Assembly: GCA_028876585.1 (NCBI GenBank)
Contig: JAGWRL010000269.1
Span: 1 to 9,669 of the forward strand
Source: Pseudomonadota bacterium
Lineage (GTDB): Bacteria; Pseudomonadota; Alphaproteobacteria; Rhizobiales; Beijerinckiaceae
DNA length: 9,669 nucleotides
Reading direction: 5' to 3'
A program made the position numbers and the translations under genes. Within the stretch, counting starts at the first letter, position 1; each line of letters opens with the position of its first letter. The notes under the pieces are model-generated. The model was not told where the DNA came from and did not search any database. It worked only from the letters and a program-made list of their open reading frames with translations. Below, piece by piece: positions 1 through 5,733 of this stretch.

Positions 1-688
1 GCAGTTCGGGGATGGTGAACGGGCCGAGCGCGCCCTCCAGCGCGTCGAGCGTGTCGGCGAACACGAGGTCGAGCGTCACCCGCGCCGATTGCGCCTGCGC
101 GCGCAGCCGGTCGAGCAGGCCGCGCTCGGCCTCCGCCAGCGGCCGGCCGTCCTCGGCGAGCGCCGGCAAAGCGATGACGACGCGCTGGCCGTCCAGCGCC
201 GGCCCGTGCTGGGCGAGATAATCGCCGATCAGCGCCAGTTTGCCGCGCATGCCCGACACCGCGCCGACGCCGGCCGCCGCCGCGCCCGGCGCGCTCGCCG
301 GCAGGATCTCGCCGGTGGCGAACACCAGACCGGGATCGCGGCCGAACGCCTGCAACAGCGCCGCCACCGTCAACCCGAGGCCGGCCGAGCGCGCGTTGCC
401 CTCGCTCAGGCGGCCGAGTTGCAGATCGGAGATGCGCAGATGCCAGGGCTTGAGGCTGGCGTTGCGCGGGCTGAGCCACAGCCGGCTGCGGCGCGCCTCG
501 ATGAAGGACTGCACCGCCTCGCGCGCCGTCTGGCCGACGCCGTAGAGGCCGAAGTCGAACAATTCGGCGATCTGCGGCACCAGGCGGGCGGGATGCGCCT
601 CCGGCGGCGCCTCGCCGGCGATCGCCTCGAACAGATGCGCCGCCTCGCCCCTGGCGTCGACCAGCGGCACGAACACCCGGGCTGTCAT
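1..688 (-). CDS. Lon-like (peptidase S16) domain protein, C-terminus cut by window edge
   Basis: Translating the reverse strand from the ATG at 688-686 gives 229 uninterrupted residues running off the left edge. Residues ~95-222 align by eye with the proteolytic domain of Lon and its relatives. ARSAGLGL at 99-106 sits where Lon has its GPSAG catalytic-serine motif (Ser101 here). LVFATGEI at 121-128 matches the TGEI strand, and VSGMRGKL at 144-151 matches the GGLKEKL catalytic-lysine motif (Lys150). VVIALP at 170-175 and DTLDALEGAL at 212-221 match the closing strand and helix. The Ser-Lys spacing of 49 is slightly longer than the 43 of E. coli Lon because of an Ala/Gly/Pro-rich insert at about 130-141. 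No AAA+ module precedes the domain; residues 1-70 are an unrecognised mostly helical region. The ATG overlaps the stop of the upstream gene (ATGA) and has no good Shine-Dalgarno, suggesting translational coupling. Seen: motifs and dyad. Inferred: peptidase activity. It could instead be an inactive Lon-fold domain, and its true C-terminus is unknown. Confidence 0.75.
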   Translation of the reverse strand, partial: MTARVFVPLVDARGEAAHLFEAIAGEAPPEAHPARLVPQIAELFDFGLYGVGQTAREAVQSFIEARRSRLWLSPRNASLKPWHLRISDLQLGRLSEGNARSAGLGLTVAALLQAFGRDPGLVFATGEILPASAPGAAAAGVGAVSGMRGKLALIGDYLAQHGPALDGQRVVIALPALAEDGRPLAEAERGLLDRLRAQAQSARVTLDLVFADTLDALEGALGPFTIPEL

Positions 689-1122
689 GGCGCGTCGTCG
701 AGCATCTCGACATCGATGCGGGCGAGATCGGAATCGTCGACCTCGTCGGCGTCGAGCGCCAGGTGAAGCGCGCCGAAGCGGTCGAACACGCCTTCGCCCG
801 CCCACGCCTCGCCGATGCGCGCGCGCGCCGGCCGGCCGGCGTAGGTGGTGACGCCGACCGCGCCCTGGGCTTGCAGGATCAGCGCGCCGGCGCCGTCGGG
901 GTCGCGATGGCGCTTGGCGATCAGCAGGCCATCGCCGCTGAGCACGCCTTCTTCGGGAAAACGCCAGACGCCGGTCTTGGCGGCGAGCGCCTGAAACGTG
1001 ACCGATGCGCCGGCGCGGCCGCGGCCGCGCCGCATGTCCTCCAGCGCGGTCGCCACGCCGGTGGCGACCCGCAAGGTGCGCAGGAAGCGCGCCGCTTCCG
1101 TGGGATCGAATTTTGTCTGCAC
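685..1122 (-). CDS. Unrecognised 145-residue protein in the divergent operon
   Basis: The reading frame starts at a GTG (1122-1120) with a strong GAGGAG Shine-Dalgarno at 1129-1134, six bases away, and ends in a TGA that overlaps the ATG of the next gene. I do not recognise a family. Residues 1-35 look helical (FDPTEAARFLRTLRVATG). Residues 40-140 alternate short hydrophobic stretches with turns, as in a small beta-rich domain, including ALILQAQGAVGVTTYAG (80-96) and FGALHLALDADEVDDSDL (116-133). The C-terminus is acidic. There is no signal peptide or membrane segment, so a cytoplasmic location is likely. It lies between the 354-residue gene (58-base gap) and the Lon-like gene (overlap), so the three are probably made together. 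The beta-rich prediction is from hydrophobicity pattern only. Confidence 0.72.
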   Translation of the reverse strand: MQTKFDPTEAARFLRTLRVATGVATALEDMRRGRGRAGASVTFQALAAKTGVWRFPEEGVLSGDGLLIAKRHRDPDGAGALILQAQGAVGVTTYAGRPARARIGEAWAGEGVFDRFGALHLALDADEVDDSDLARIDVEMLDDAP

Positions 1123-1180
1123 GCCGCTCTCCTCGCGAATTGGCTTGCGCTTTTGCGCGATGTATCGCCTCGGATCGGTC

Positions 1181-2245
1181 TTACGGTCTGCCCGTGGCCT
1201 CGCTCACGAACCGGGCGGTGCGCGCCGTCAGATCCTCGACATAAGCGGAGACGTCGCCGCCGAAATCCTTCTTGAGCCGCCGCCGCAGCTCCAGATTGTT
1301 CGCCATCGCCGGCCACAGCTCGCTGCCCACCAGGATCGCCCGCAGCAGATCGCCCTCGGCGGCGCTCAACACGCCGGCCGCGACCGCTTGCGTGAGATAG
1401 GGCGCGGCCTCCTCCTCGTTCATCAGCGCCGCGTCGTCGTCGCCCTCCATCGCGTCGAGCGGGTTGGTCTCGCCCTCGCCATAGGCGACGAGATAGGTCT
1501 GATCGATGCCGGCGATGCGGGCGAGCACGGCCGCGCCGAACAGGCTGGCGGCGAAATCGGCGGCATGGGCGTGGCCCGGCACCGCGGCGCGGGCGAAGGC
1601 GGCGTCGAGCTCCTCGCGGGTGGGGCGGCGGCCGAATTCGCCGCGCATCTCCCCTTTCAGCGCCTTCAGGAACGCGTTGGCCGACTTCAACGTGTTGACC
1701 CCGACCGCGTCGTCGCCGGTCAGCCATTCCTTCGGGCACAGCCCGAGCCGCAGCACCTCGGCGTAGGGGCGATTGGTGGCGTCGAGGCATTTGAGGATGC
1801 GGTTCGACAGTTCAAAAAGTTTTGGCTGCGGCTTGAAGCGGCGGATGCGGCCGCCCGCGCCGGTGAGCGCGCTCCAGGTCGTGCGCGCCCCGGCCGCCGT
1901 TTCGGCCGCCCGCAGGCCATGCGACGCCATCAGCTCGGCCAGCAGGTCGGCGGTGGTCGGCTCGGACCGGCGCGCGGCGATCGGGCGTTGCAAGACGCAG
2001 TCGAAATAGAAATCGGCGGCGTCCTCGACCTCGTTGGGCGGCGGGTAGGACCAGAAGCCGACGAGGCCCTCGACATAGCGCGGGCTGGTCGCCAGCGTGC
2101 GGCGCACCCGCTCGTAGAGCGAAAACGCCTTGATCTCGGCGAAATCCTGCGCCGGATCGAGCGTGTCGCCGCCATTGACGAGATTGGCGAGATGACCGGC
2201 GAAATAGGCGACGATATTGCGTCCGGACTTCGGGCCCTGACCCAT
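1181..2245 (-). CDS. Unrecognised 354-residue protein, first gene of the operon divergent from tssB
   Basis: I chose the ATG at 2245-2243 because a GAGGG Shine-Dalgarno (minus strand, 2250-2254) lies just upstream; a longer in-frame GTG start at 2281 has no such signal. The stop is TAA at 1183-1181. No family is recognised. The protein looks soluble, with no signal peptide or transmembrane segment. Its N-terminal third contains aromatic-rich stretches (NIVAYFAGHLANLVN at 10-24, VEGLVGFWSYPPP at 58-70). The middle is basic (GGRIRRFKPQPKLFELSNRI, 131-150). An acidic patch lies near 268-280 (GDDDAALMNEEEA), and the C-terminal ~70 residues are helical and charged. It is followed after 58 bases by the 145-residue gene. 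Its place directly across the intergenic region from tssB suggests shared regulation or a T6SS-accessory role, but that is inference from position. The protein composition is coherent over its full length, unlike the overlapping frames on the other strand. Confidence 0.75.
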   Translation of the reverse strand: MGQGPKSGRNIVAYFAGHLANLVNGGDTLDPAQDFAEIKAFSLYERVRRTLATSPRYVEGLVGFWSYPPPNEVEDAADFYFDCVLQRPIAARRSEPTTADLLAELMASHGLRAAETAAGARTTWSALTGAGGRIRRFKPQPKLFELSNRILKCLDATNRPYAEVLRLGLCPKEWLTGDDAVGVNTLKSANAFLKALKGEMRGEFGRRPTREELDAAFARAAVPGHAHAADFAASLFGAAVLARIAGIDQTYLVAYGEGETNPLDAMEGDDDAALMNEEEAAPYLTQAVAAGVLSAAEGDLLRAILVGSELWPAMANNLELRRRLKKDFGGDVSAYVEDLTARTARFVSEATGRP

Positions 2246-2461
2246 CTTACCCTCGGCGTCTCGCGCGGCGGTGCGCCGCACCCAGCGAAATTGCGGCCGA
2301 TCGCGACGCCGCGCAAGCCCTTCGGCGTCCCGTAAGGGGGAAATGTCGACGCCGGGCGATCCCGGCCGATGCCGGTCACGAATGTGGTTGCTCCGGCCGA
2401 CAGCTGGATTATGTTGACACCGCTGAAGCTAAAGGCCTCGGGGGGCGACCAGGAGGAAAAT
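2246..2461. promoter_or_regulatory. Divergent intergenic region between the Lon-like operon and the T6SS operon
   Basis: This 216-base stretch separates two genes transcribed away from each other, so it should carry both promoters. A TTGACA matching a -35 box sits at 2414-2419, pointing toward tssB, but the bases 17 downstream are CTCGGG, not a -10 box, so the promoter is unproven. A perfect 6-bp inverted repeat with a 3-base loop lies at 2265-2279, in the leader of the minus-strand operon. No clear sigma-54 site (TGGC-N8-TTGC type) or recognisable operator was found. The strong Shine-Dalgarno sites of both flanking genes lie at its two ends. Confidence 0.45.
2451..2456 (+). promoter_or_regulatory. 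Ribosome binding site of tssB
   Basis: A perfect AGGAGG lies five bases before the ATG at 2462. It decides the tssB start: the same frame is open from 2369, but that upstream extension of 31 residues has no Shine-Dalgarno and no resemblance to TssB proteins. Confidence 0.85.
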
Positions 2462-2995
2462 ATGGCGAAGAACAGCAATTCCGGTCAGAAGTTCATCTCG
2501 CGCAACCGTAAGCCGCGCGTGCATATCACCTACGAGGACCCCTACGACTCGGAGGAACTCGTCGAACTGCCGTTCGTGATGGGCGTGATGGCCGACCTCT
2601 CCGGCAACGCCTCGGCGGTCGAGAAGCCGGAGATCGAGAACCGCAAGTTCCTTGACACCGACATGGACAATTTCGACGCTCGCATGGAGGCGATCGAACC
2701 GGGGCTCAACTTCAAGACCCCCAACAAGCTCGGCGGCGAGGACGGCACCCAGCTTTCGGTCAATCTGAAGTTCAAGAAGATCGCGGATTTCGAGCCGGTC
2801 GCCGTCGCCCGTCAGGTGCCCGCGCTCGCCAAGCTGCTCGCCGCGCGCGAACAGCTCAGCAATCTGATGCGCTACATGGACGGCAAGGTCGCGGCCGAGG
2901 ACACGCTGAAGAAGCTGCTGGCCGATCCGCAGCTGATGGCCACGCTCAAGCAGAAACTCGCCGAACGGCCCGCCGCCGAAGAGCAGCCGGAATAA
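2462..2995 (+). CDS. tssB: T6SS contractile sheath small subunit TssB (VipA/ImpB family)
   Basis: The 177-residue product is a typical-length TssB. It pairs with TssC to build the cytoplasmic sheath that contracts and drives the Hcp tube out of the cell. Family features seen are RVHITYE at 19-25, the ELPFVMGVMADLSG block at 35-48, RKFLDTDMDNFDARM at 61-75, LSVNLKFKKIADFEP at 98-112, and the helical segment VPALAKLLAAREQLSNLM at 119-136. The C-terminal charged tail (150-177) is ordinary for the family. It is first in the + strand operon; its TAA (2993-2995) runs into the Shine-Dalgarno of tssC, and the two genes are separated by 12 bases, as expected for subunits needed in equal amounts. Confidence 0.97.
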   Translation: MAKNSNSGQKFISRNRKPRVHITYEDPYDSEELVELPFVMGVMADLSGNASAVEKPEIENRKFLDTDMDNFDARMEAIEPGLNFKTPNKLGGEDGTQLSVNLKFKKIADFEPVAVARQVPALAKLLAAREQLSNLMRYMDGKVAAEDTLKKLLADPQLMATLKQKLAERPAAEEQPE

Positions 2996-3007
2996 GGATT
3001 TCCAGAC

Positions 3008-4501
3008 ATGGCCAACGCGAACCAGGAAGCCTCCATCGTCGCGCCGCAGACGACGACAGAAACCGACGATCTCACCTCGATCCTCAAACAATCGTTCAAA
3101 CCGCGCAGCGAGCAGGCGGCCGCGGAAGTGGAAAACGCGGTGCAGACGCTCGTCACGCAGGCCTTGGAGGATTCCAGCCTCGTCAAGGACGACGTGATCA
3201 GCACGATCGAGGAGATGATCGCCCGCATCGACGAAAAAATGTCGGCGCAGATGAACGAGATCATCCACGCCAAGGAGTTCCAGCAGCTCGAAAGCGCCTG
3301 GCGCGGGCTGCATTATCTCGTGTTCAATTCCGAGACCGACGCGACCTTGAAAATCAAGGTGATGAACATCGGCAAGACCGAGCTTTACCGGCACTTCAAG
3401 CTGTTCCCCGGCGCGCGCTGGGATCAGAGCCCGGTGTTCAAGGCGATCTACGAGCAGGAATTCGGCACGCTGGGCGGCCAGCCCTATGGCGCGCTGATCG
3501 CCGATTACCACTTCAGCCATTCGGCGGTGGACGTCTCGGTGATGCGCGATCTCTCCAAGATCGCCTCGGCCGCGCTCGCTCCGCTGATCACCGGGGCCGA
3601 CCCCAACCTGCTGGGCATGGACAGCTGGCGCGAACTGATGAACCCGCGCGACATCGGCAAGCTGATGGACACGCCGGATTACGCGGCCTGGAAGGGCCTG
3701 CGCGACGCCGTCGATTCCCGCTATCTCGCTTTGTGCATGCCGCGCGTGCTGGCGCGTCTGCCCTATGGCGCGAAATCGGAGCCGGTGCATGAATTCGCCT
3801 TCGAGGAGGACACCGACGGCCACGACGGCGCCAAATATGGCTGGATGAACGCGGCCTACGCGATGGCCGCCAACATCAACCGCGCCTTCAAGGAATATGG
3901 TTGGACGGTGCGCATCCGCGGCGTGCAGTCGGGCGGCGAGGTCATCAACCTGCCGACCTACACGTTCCCCACCGACGACGGCGGCGTCGATCTGAAATGC
4001 CCGACCGAGATCGCCATCACCGACCGGCGCGAGGCGGAACTGTCGAAGGCCGGGCTGATCTCGATCATCCACCGCAAGAACACGGACAAGGCCGCCTTCA
4101 TCGGCGCGCAATCCGTCTACAAGCCGCGCACCTACGTCGACAAGGAAGCGACCGCTTCCGACAATCTGTCGGCGCGCATTCCCTACATGTTCGCGGTGTC
4201 GCGCTTCGCCCATTATCTGAAGGTGATGGTGCGCGACAAGATCGGCTCCACCAAGGAGCGCGAGCAGTTGGAGAAATGGCTCAACGAGTGGATCACGCTC
4301 TATGTCGACGGCGATCCCACGAACTCCAGCGAGGAAACCAAGGCCAAGCTGCCGCTGGCGGCGGCCAAGGTGACGGTGATGGAGAACGAGGAGAACCCCG
4401 GCTACTATTCCGCCAGCGTGCATCTGCGGCCGCATTTCCAGCTCGAAGGCATGGACATCGGCATGAGCCTCGTCTCCAAGATCCGGTTGGAGAAAAATTG
4501 A
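3008..4501 (+). CDS. tssC: T6SS contractile sheath large subunit TssC (VipB/ImpC family)
   Basis: The 497-residue product is full length for TssC, the larger sheath protein that intertwines with TssB. The signature block EFQQLESAWRGLHYLV is at 90-105, followed by ADYHFSHSAVDVSVM (165-179) and a C-terminal half with conserved stretches such as RIPYMFAVSRFAHYLKVMVRD. Near the N-terminus, DDLTSILKQSF at 20-30 has the position and character of the amphipathic helix that ClpV binds in VipB-type proteins. The start ATG at 3008 follows an AAGGA overlapping the tssB stop, with a somewhat long spacer of nine bases. Stop is TGA at 4499-4501. A 131-base spacer follows before hcp. Confidence 0.97.
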   Translation: MANANQEASIVAPQTTTETDDLTSILKQSFKPRSEQAAAEVENAVQTLVTQALEDSSLVKDDVISTIEEMIARIDEKMSAQMNEIIHAKEFQQLESAWRGLHYLVFNSETDATLKIKVMNIGKTELYRHFKLFPGARWDQSPVFKAIYEQEFGTLGGQPYGALIADYHFSHSAVDVSVMRDLSKIASAALAPLITGADPNLLGMDSWRELMNPRDIGKLMDTPDYAAWKGLRDAVDSRYLALCMPRVLARLPYGAKSEPVHEFAFEEDTDGHDGAKYGWMNAAYAMAANINRAFKEYGWTVRIRGVQSGGEVINLPTYTFPTDDGGVDLKCPTEIAITDRREAELSKAGLISIIHRKNTDKAAFIGAQSVYKPRTYVDKEATASDNLSARIPYMFAVSRFAHYLKVMVRDKIGSTKEREQLEKWLNEWITLYVDGDPTNSSEETKAKLPLAAAKVTVMENEENPGYYSASVHLRPHFQLEGMDIGMSLVSKIRLEKN

Positions 4502-4520
4502 CGACAGCGGCCGCAAGGCT

Positions 4521-4546
4521 ACGGTTCGCGCGTTTTGGCGGACCGT
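4521..4546 (+). other. Hairpin in the tssC-hcp spacer
   Basis: ACGGTTCGC (4521-4529) pairs with GCGGACCGT (4538-4546) across an 8-base loop; eight Watson-Crick pairs and one G-U. No U-run follows, so it is not an obvious terminator. It could be an mRNA-processing or stability element in front of hcp. Confidence 0.4.
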
Positions 4547-4549
4547 AAA

Positions 4550-4555
4550 CATAAT
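4550..4555 (+). promoter_or_regulatory. Possible -10 box for an internal hcp promoter (weak)
   Basis: CATAAT differs from the TATAAT consensus at one base and lies in the only AT-rich patch of the tssC-hcp spacer, about 78 bases before the hcp ATG. No matching -35 box is found at 16-18 bases upstream, so this stays a weak candidate. An hcp-proximal promoter would make sense because Hcp is needed in large amounts. Confidence 0.2.
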
Positions 4556-4560
4556 AGGAC

Positions 4561-4574
4561 GGGCGAGGTCGCCC
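4561..4574 (+). other. Second small hairpin in the tssC-hcp spacer
   Basis: GGGCGA at 4561-4566 is followed by TCGCCC at 4569-4574, a perfect inverted repeat (effectively a 5-bp stem with a 4-base loop). The adjoining GCCCGGCCGGGGC (4571-4583) could form an alternative hairpin. It would lie in the 5' leader of hcp in any transcript reading through from tssC. Confidence 0.3.
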
Positions 4575-4632
4575 GGCCGGGGCGAAACACCAGACTTTCC
4601 ACCCCTGACAGCAAATTCCGTGGAGACACCAA

Positions 4633-5118
4633 ATGGCCCAAGAAGACTATTTCCTCAAGATCGATGGCGTGAAGGGCGAGTCGCAGGACGACAAGCACAA
4701 AGACGAAATCCACGTCAGCTCGTTCAGCTTCGGCGTCACCAACTCCGGCACCGGCGGATCGAACCTCGGCTCGGGCGGCGGCCGCTCCAACGTGCAAGAC
4801 CTGCACTGCACCAAGACCACCGACGCGTCCTCGCCCAACCTGTTCCTCGCCTGCGCCACCGGCAAGCACTTTCCCAACGCGACGCTCACCGTCCGCCGCG
4901 CCGGCGAGAAGCCGCAGGAATATCTGGTCTACAAACTGACGGAAGTGTATGTTTCCTCGCACACCACCAGCGGCCACGAAGGCGGCGGCCTCGCGCAGGA
5001 GAGCCTGTCGCTCAACTTCTCCAAGGTCGAAATGGCCTACACGCCGCAGAACGCCGACGGCTCGCCGGGCGCGAAGAACTCCAAGACCTACGACGTCAAG
5101 GCCAATAAGGCGTCCTGA
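4633..5118 (+). CDS. hcp: T6SS inner tube protein Hcp (TssD)
   Basis: The 161-residue product belongs to the Hcp1-like family, whose hexameric rings stack into the tube propelled by the sheath and are themselves secreted. Seen features are the N-terminal DYFLKIDGVKGES (5-17), EIHVSSFSFGVTN (25-37), a Gly/Ser-rich loop at 38-52, DLHCTKTTDASSPNLFLACATG (56-77), and AQESLSLNFSKVEMAYTPQNADG (121-143), all typical of Hcp. No C-terminal effector extension is present, so this is a plain structural Hcp. The ATG at 4633 has GGAG at 4622-4625. The gene is flanked by a 131-base spacer with hairpins upstream and a terminator-like hairpin downstream, which would let hcp mRNA outnumber its neighbours. Confidence 0.97.
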   Translation: MAQEDYFLKIDGVKGESQDDKHKDEIHVSSFSFGVTNSGTGGSNLGSGGGRSNVQDLHCTKTTDASSPNLFLACATGKHFPNATLTVRRAGEKPQEYLVYKLTEVYVSSHTTSGHEGGGLAQESLSLNFSKVEMAYTPQNADGSPGAKNSKTYDVKANKAS

Positions 5119-5134
5119 CGATTGGCTGCGCTTC

Positions 5135-5164
5135 CGGCGCGGCGGCGTCGCCGCGCCGTGTTTT
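5135..5164 (+). terminator. Intrinsic-terminator-like hairpin after hcp (attenuator before tssE)
   Basis: CGGCGCGGCG (5135-5144) pairs perfectly with CGCCGCGCCG (5149-5158) over a GCGT loop, giving a 10-bp all-GC stem followed by TGTTTT. This has the form of a rho-independent terminator with a short U-tract. It lies 17 bases after the hcp stop and 26 bases before the tssE ATG. Since tssE-tssH continue on the same strand with no other evident promoter, partial termination is more likely than a complete stop. It may also simply protect the 3' end of hcp mRNA. Confidence 0.65.
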
Positions 5165-5183
5165 ATGAAGGTTGGCGGAAGCG

Positions 5184-5729
5184 ATGGCTCAGCAGAAAAA
5201 CCAGCGCCTGGCCCCGCCGCTGATGTATGCATTCCGCGCCGCGCACGAGAAGCGCGACGGCCGGCAGGCGCTCGATCTGCGCAACGCCGGCGGTGAGCGC
5301 GTGATCGCGGCGCGGCGCGCGCCGGGCCGCGCGCCGATCTCGGAGAGCGGATTGCGGCGCGAAGTCAACGCCGATCTGGTTGATCTGCTCAACACGATCA
5401 ACCTCGACGCCGCGATCGGCCTGGAGGACGCGCCGCAGGTCGCGCGCTCCGTGCTCAATTTCGGCTTTCCCGACCTTTCCACCCGCACCATCGACGAGCA
5501 GCGCCTGTTCGACATCTCGCGCGAAATCGAGCGGGCGCTGGCGACGTTCGAGCCGCGGCTCGCCGCCGGCACGCTGAAGGTGGGGCGCGACCCCTATGTC
5601 GACGTCGAGGCGCTGCGGCTGAAATTCTTCATCAAGGCGGATCTGCGCGCCGAACCGCTTGACGTGCCGGTAGAGTTCATCGCCGAAGTCGAGCTCGATT
5701 CCGGCAAGATCAAAGTCGATCGGCTGTAG
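5184..5729 (+). CDS. tssE: T6SS baseplate subunit TssE (gp25-like)
   Basis: The 181-residue product resembles phage T4 gp25 and is a baseplate component from which sheath polymerisation starts. The family core is seen in LRREVNADLVDLLNT (57-71), SVLNFGFPDLSTRTID (89-104), REIERALATFEPRL (113-126) and GTLKV (129-133), with a C-terminal beta region VPVEFIAEVELDSGKIKV (161-178). Residues 1-55 form a basic, poorly conserved N-terminal part. The ATG at 5184 was preferred over an in-frame TTG at 5172; a GGCGGAAG just upstream is a modest ribosome site. It lies 65 bases after hcp, beyond the terminator-like hairpin, and its TAG is four bases from tssF. No tagJ gene separates it from hcp. Confidence 0.94.
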   Translation: MAQQKNQRLAPPLMYAFRAAHEKRDGRQALDLRNAGGERVIAARRAPGRAPISESGLRREVNADLVDLLNTINLDAAIGLEDAPQVARSVLNFGFPDLSTRTIDEQRLFDISREIERALATFEPRLAAGTLKVGRDPYVDVEALRLKFFIKADLRAEPLDVPVEFIAEVELDSGKIKVDRL

Positions 5730-5733
5730 CGCG

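Noticed and set aside
1181..2245. Resemblance of the 354-residue protein to a sigma factor (RRPTREELDAA at 207-217 recalls sigma-70 region 3)
   Set aside because: Only a short helix start matches; no region 2 or region 4 helix-turn-helix signature was found.
2251..2332. Near-direct repeat around TCGGCGTC at 2253-2260 and 2322-2329 as an operator pair
   Set aside because: The shared core is eight bases and close variants occur within coding sequence elsewhere in the window, so chance in GC-rich DNA explains it.
998..2335. 445-codon + strand frame opposite the 354- and 145-residue genes, and a 225-codon frame at 89-766
   Set aside because: Arg/Ala/Gly/Gln-rich shadows; the minus-strand frames have Shine-Dalgarno sites, tight operon spacing and, for the edge gene, Lon-like motifs.
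2414..2442. Sigma-70 promoter for tssB based on TTGACA at 2414-2419
   Set aside because: No acceptable -10 box at 16-18 bases downstream; a lone hexamer in 216 bases is not enough.
2369..2461. In-frame upstream extension of tssB by 31 residues
   Set aside because: The AGGAGG at 2451-2456 sits inside it and is correctly spaced for the ATG at 2462, and the extension does not resemble TssB N-termini.
2429..4552. 707-codon open frame on the minus strand opposite tssB-tssC
   Set aside because: It is antisense to two unmistakable T6SS genes; its His/Arg/Gly/Leu-rich translation is typical of the complement of a high-GC codon pattern and has no ribosome site or family resemblance.
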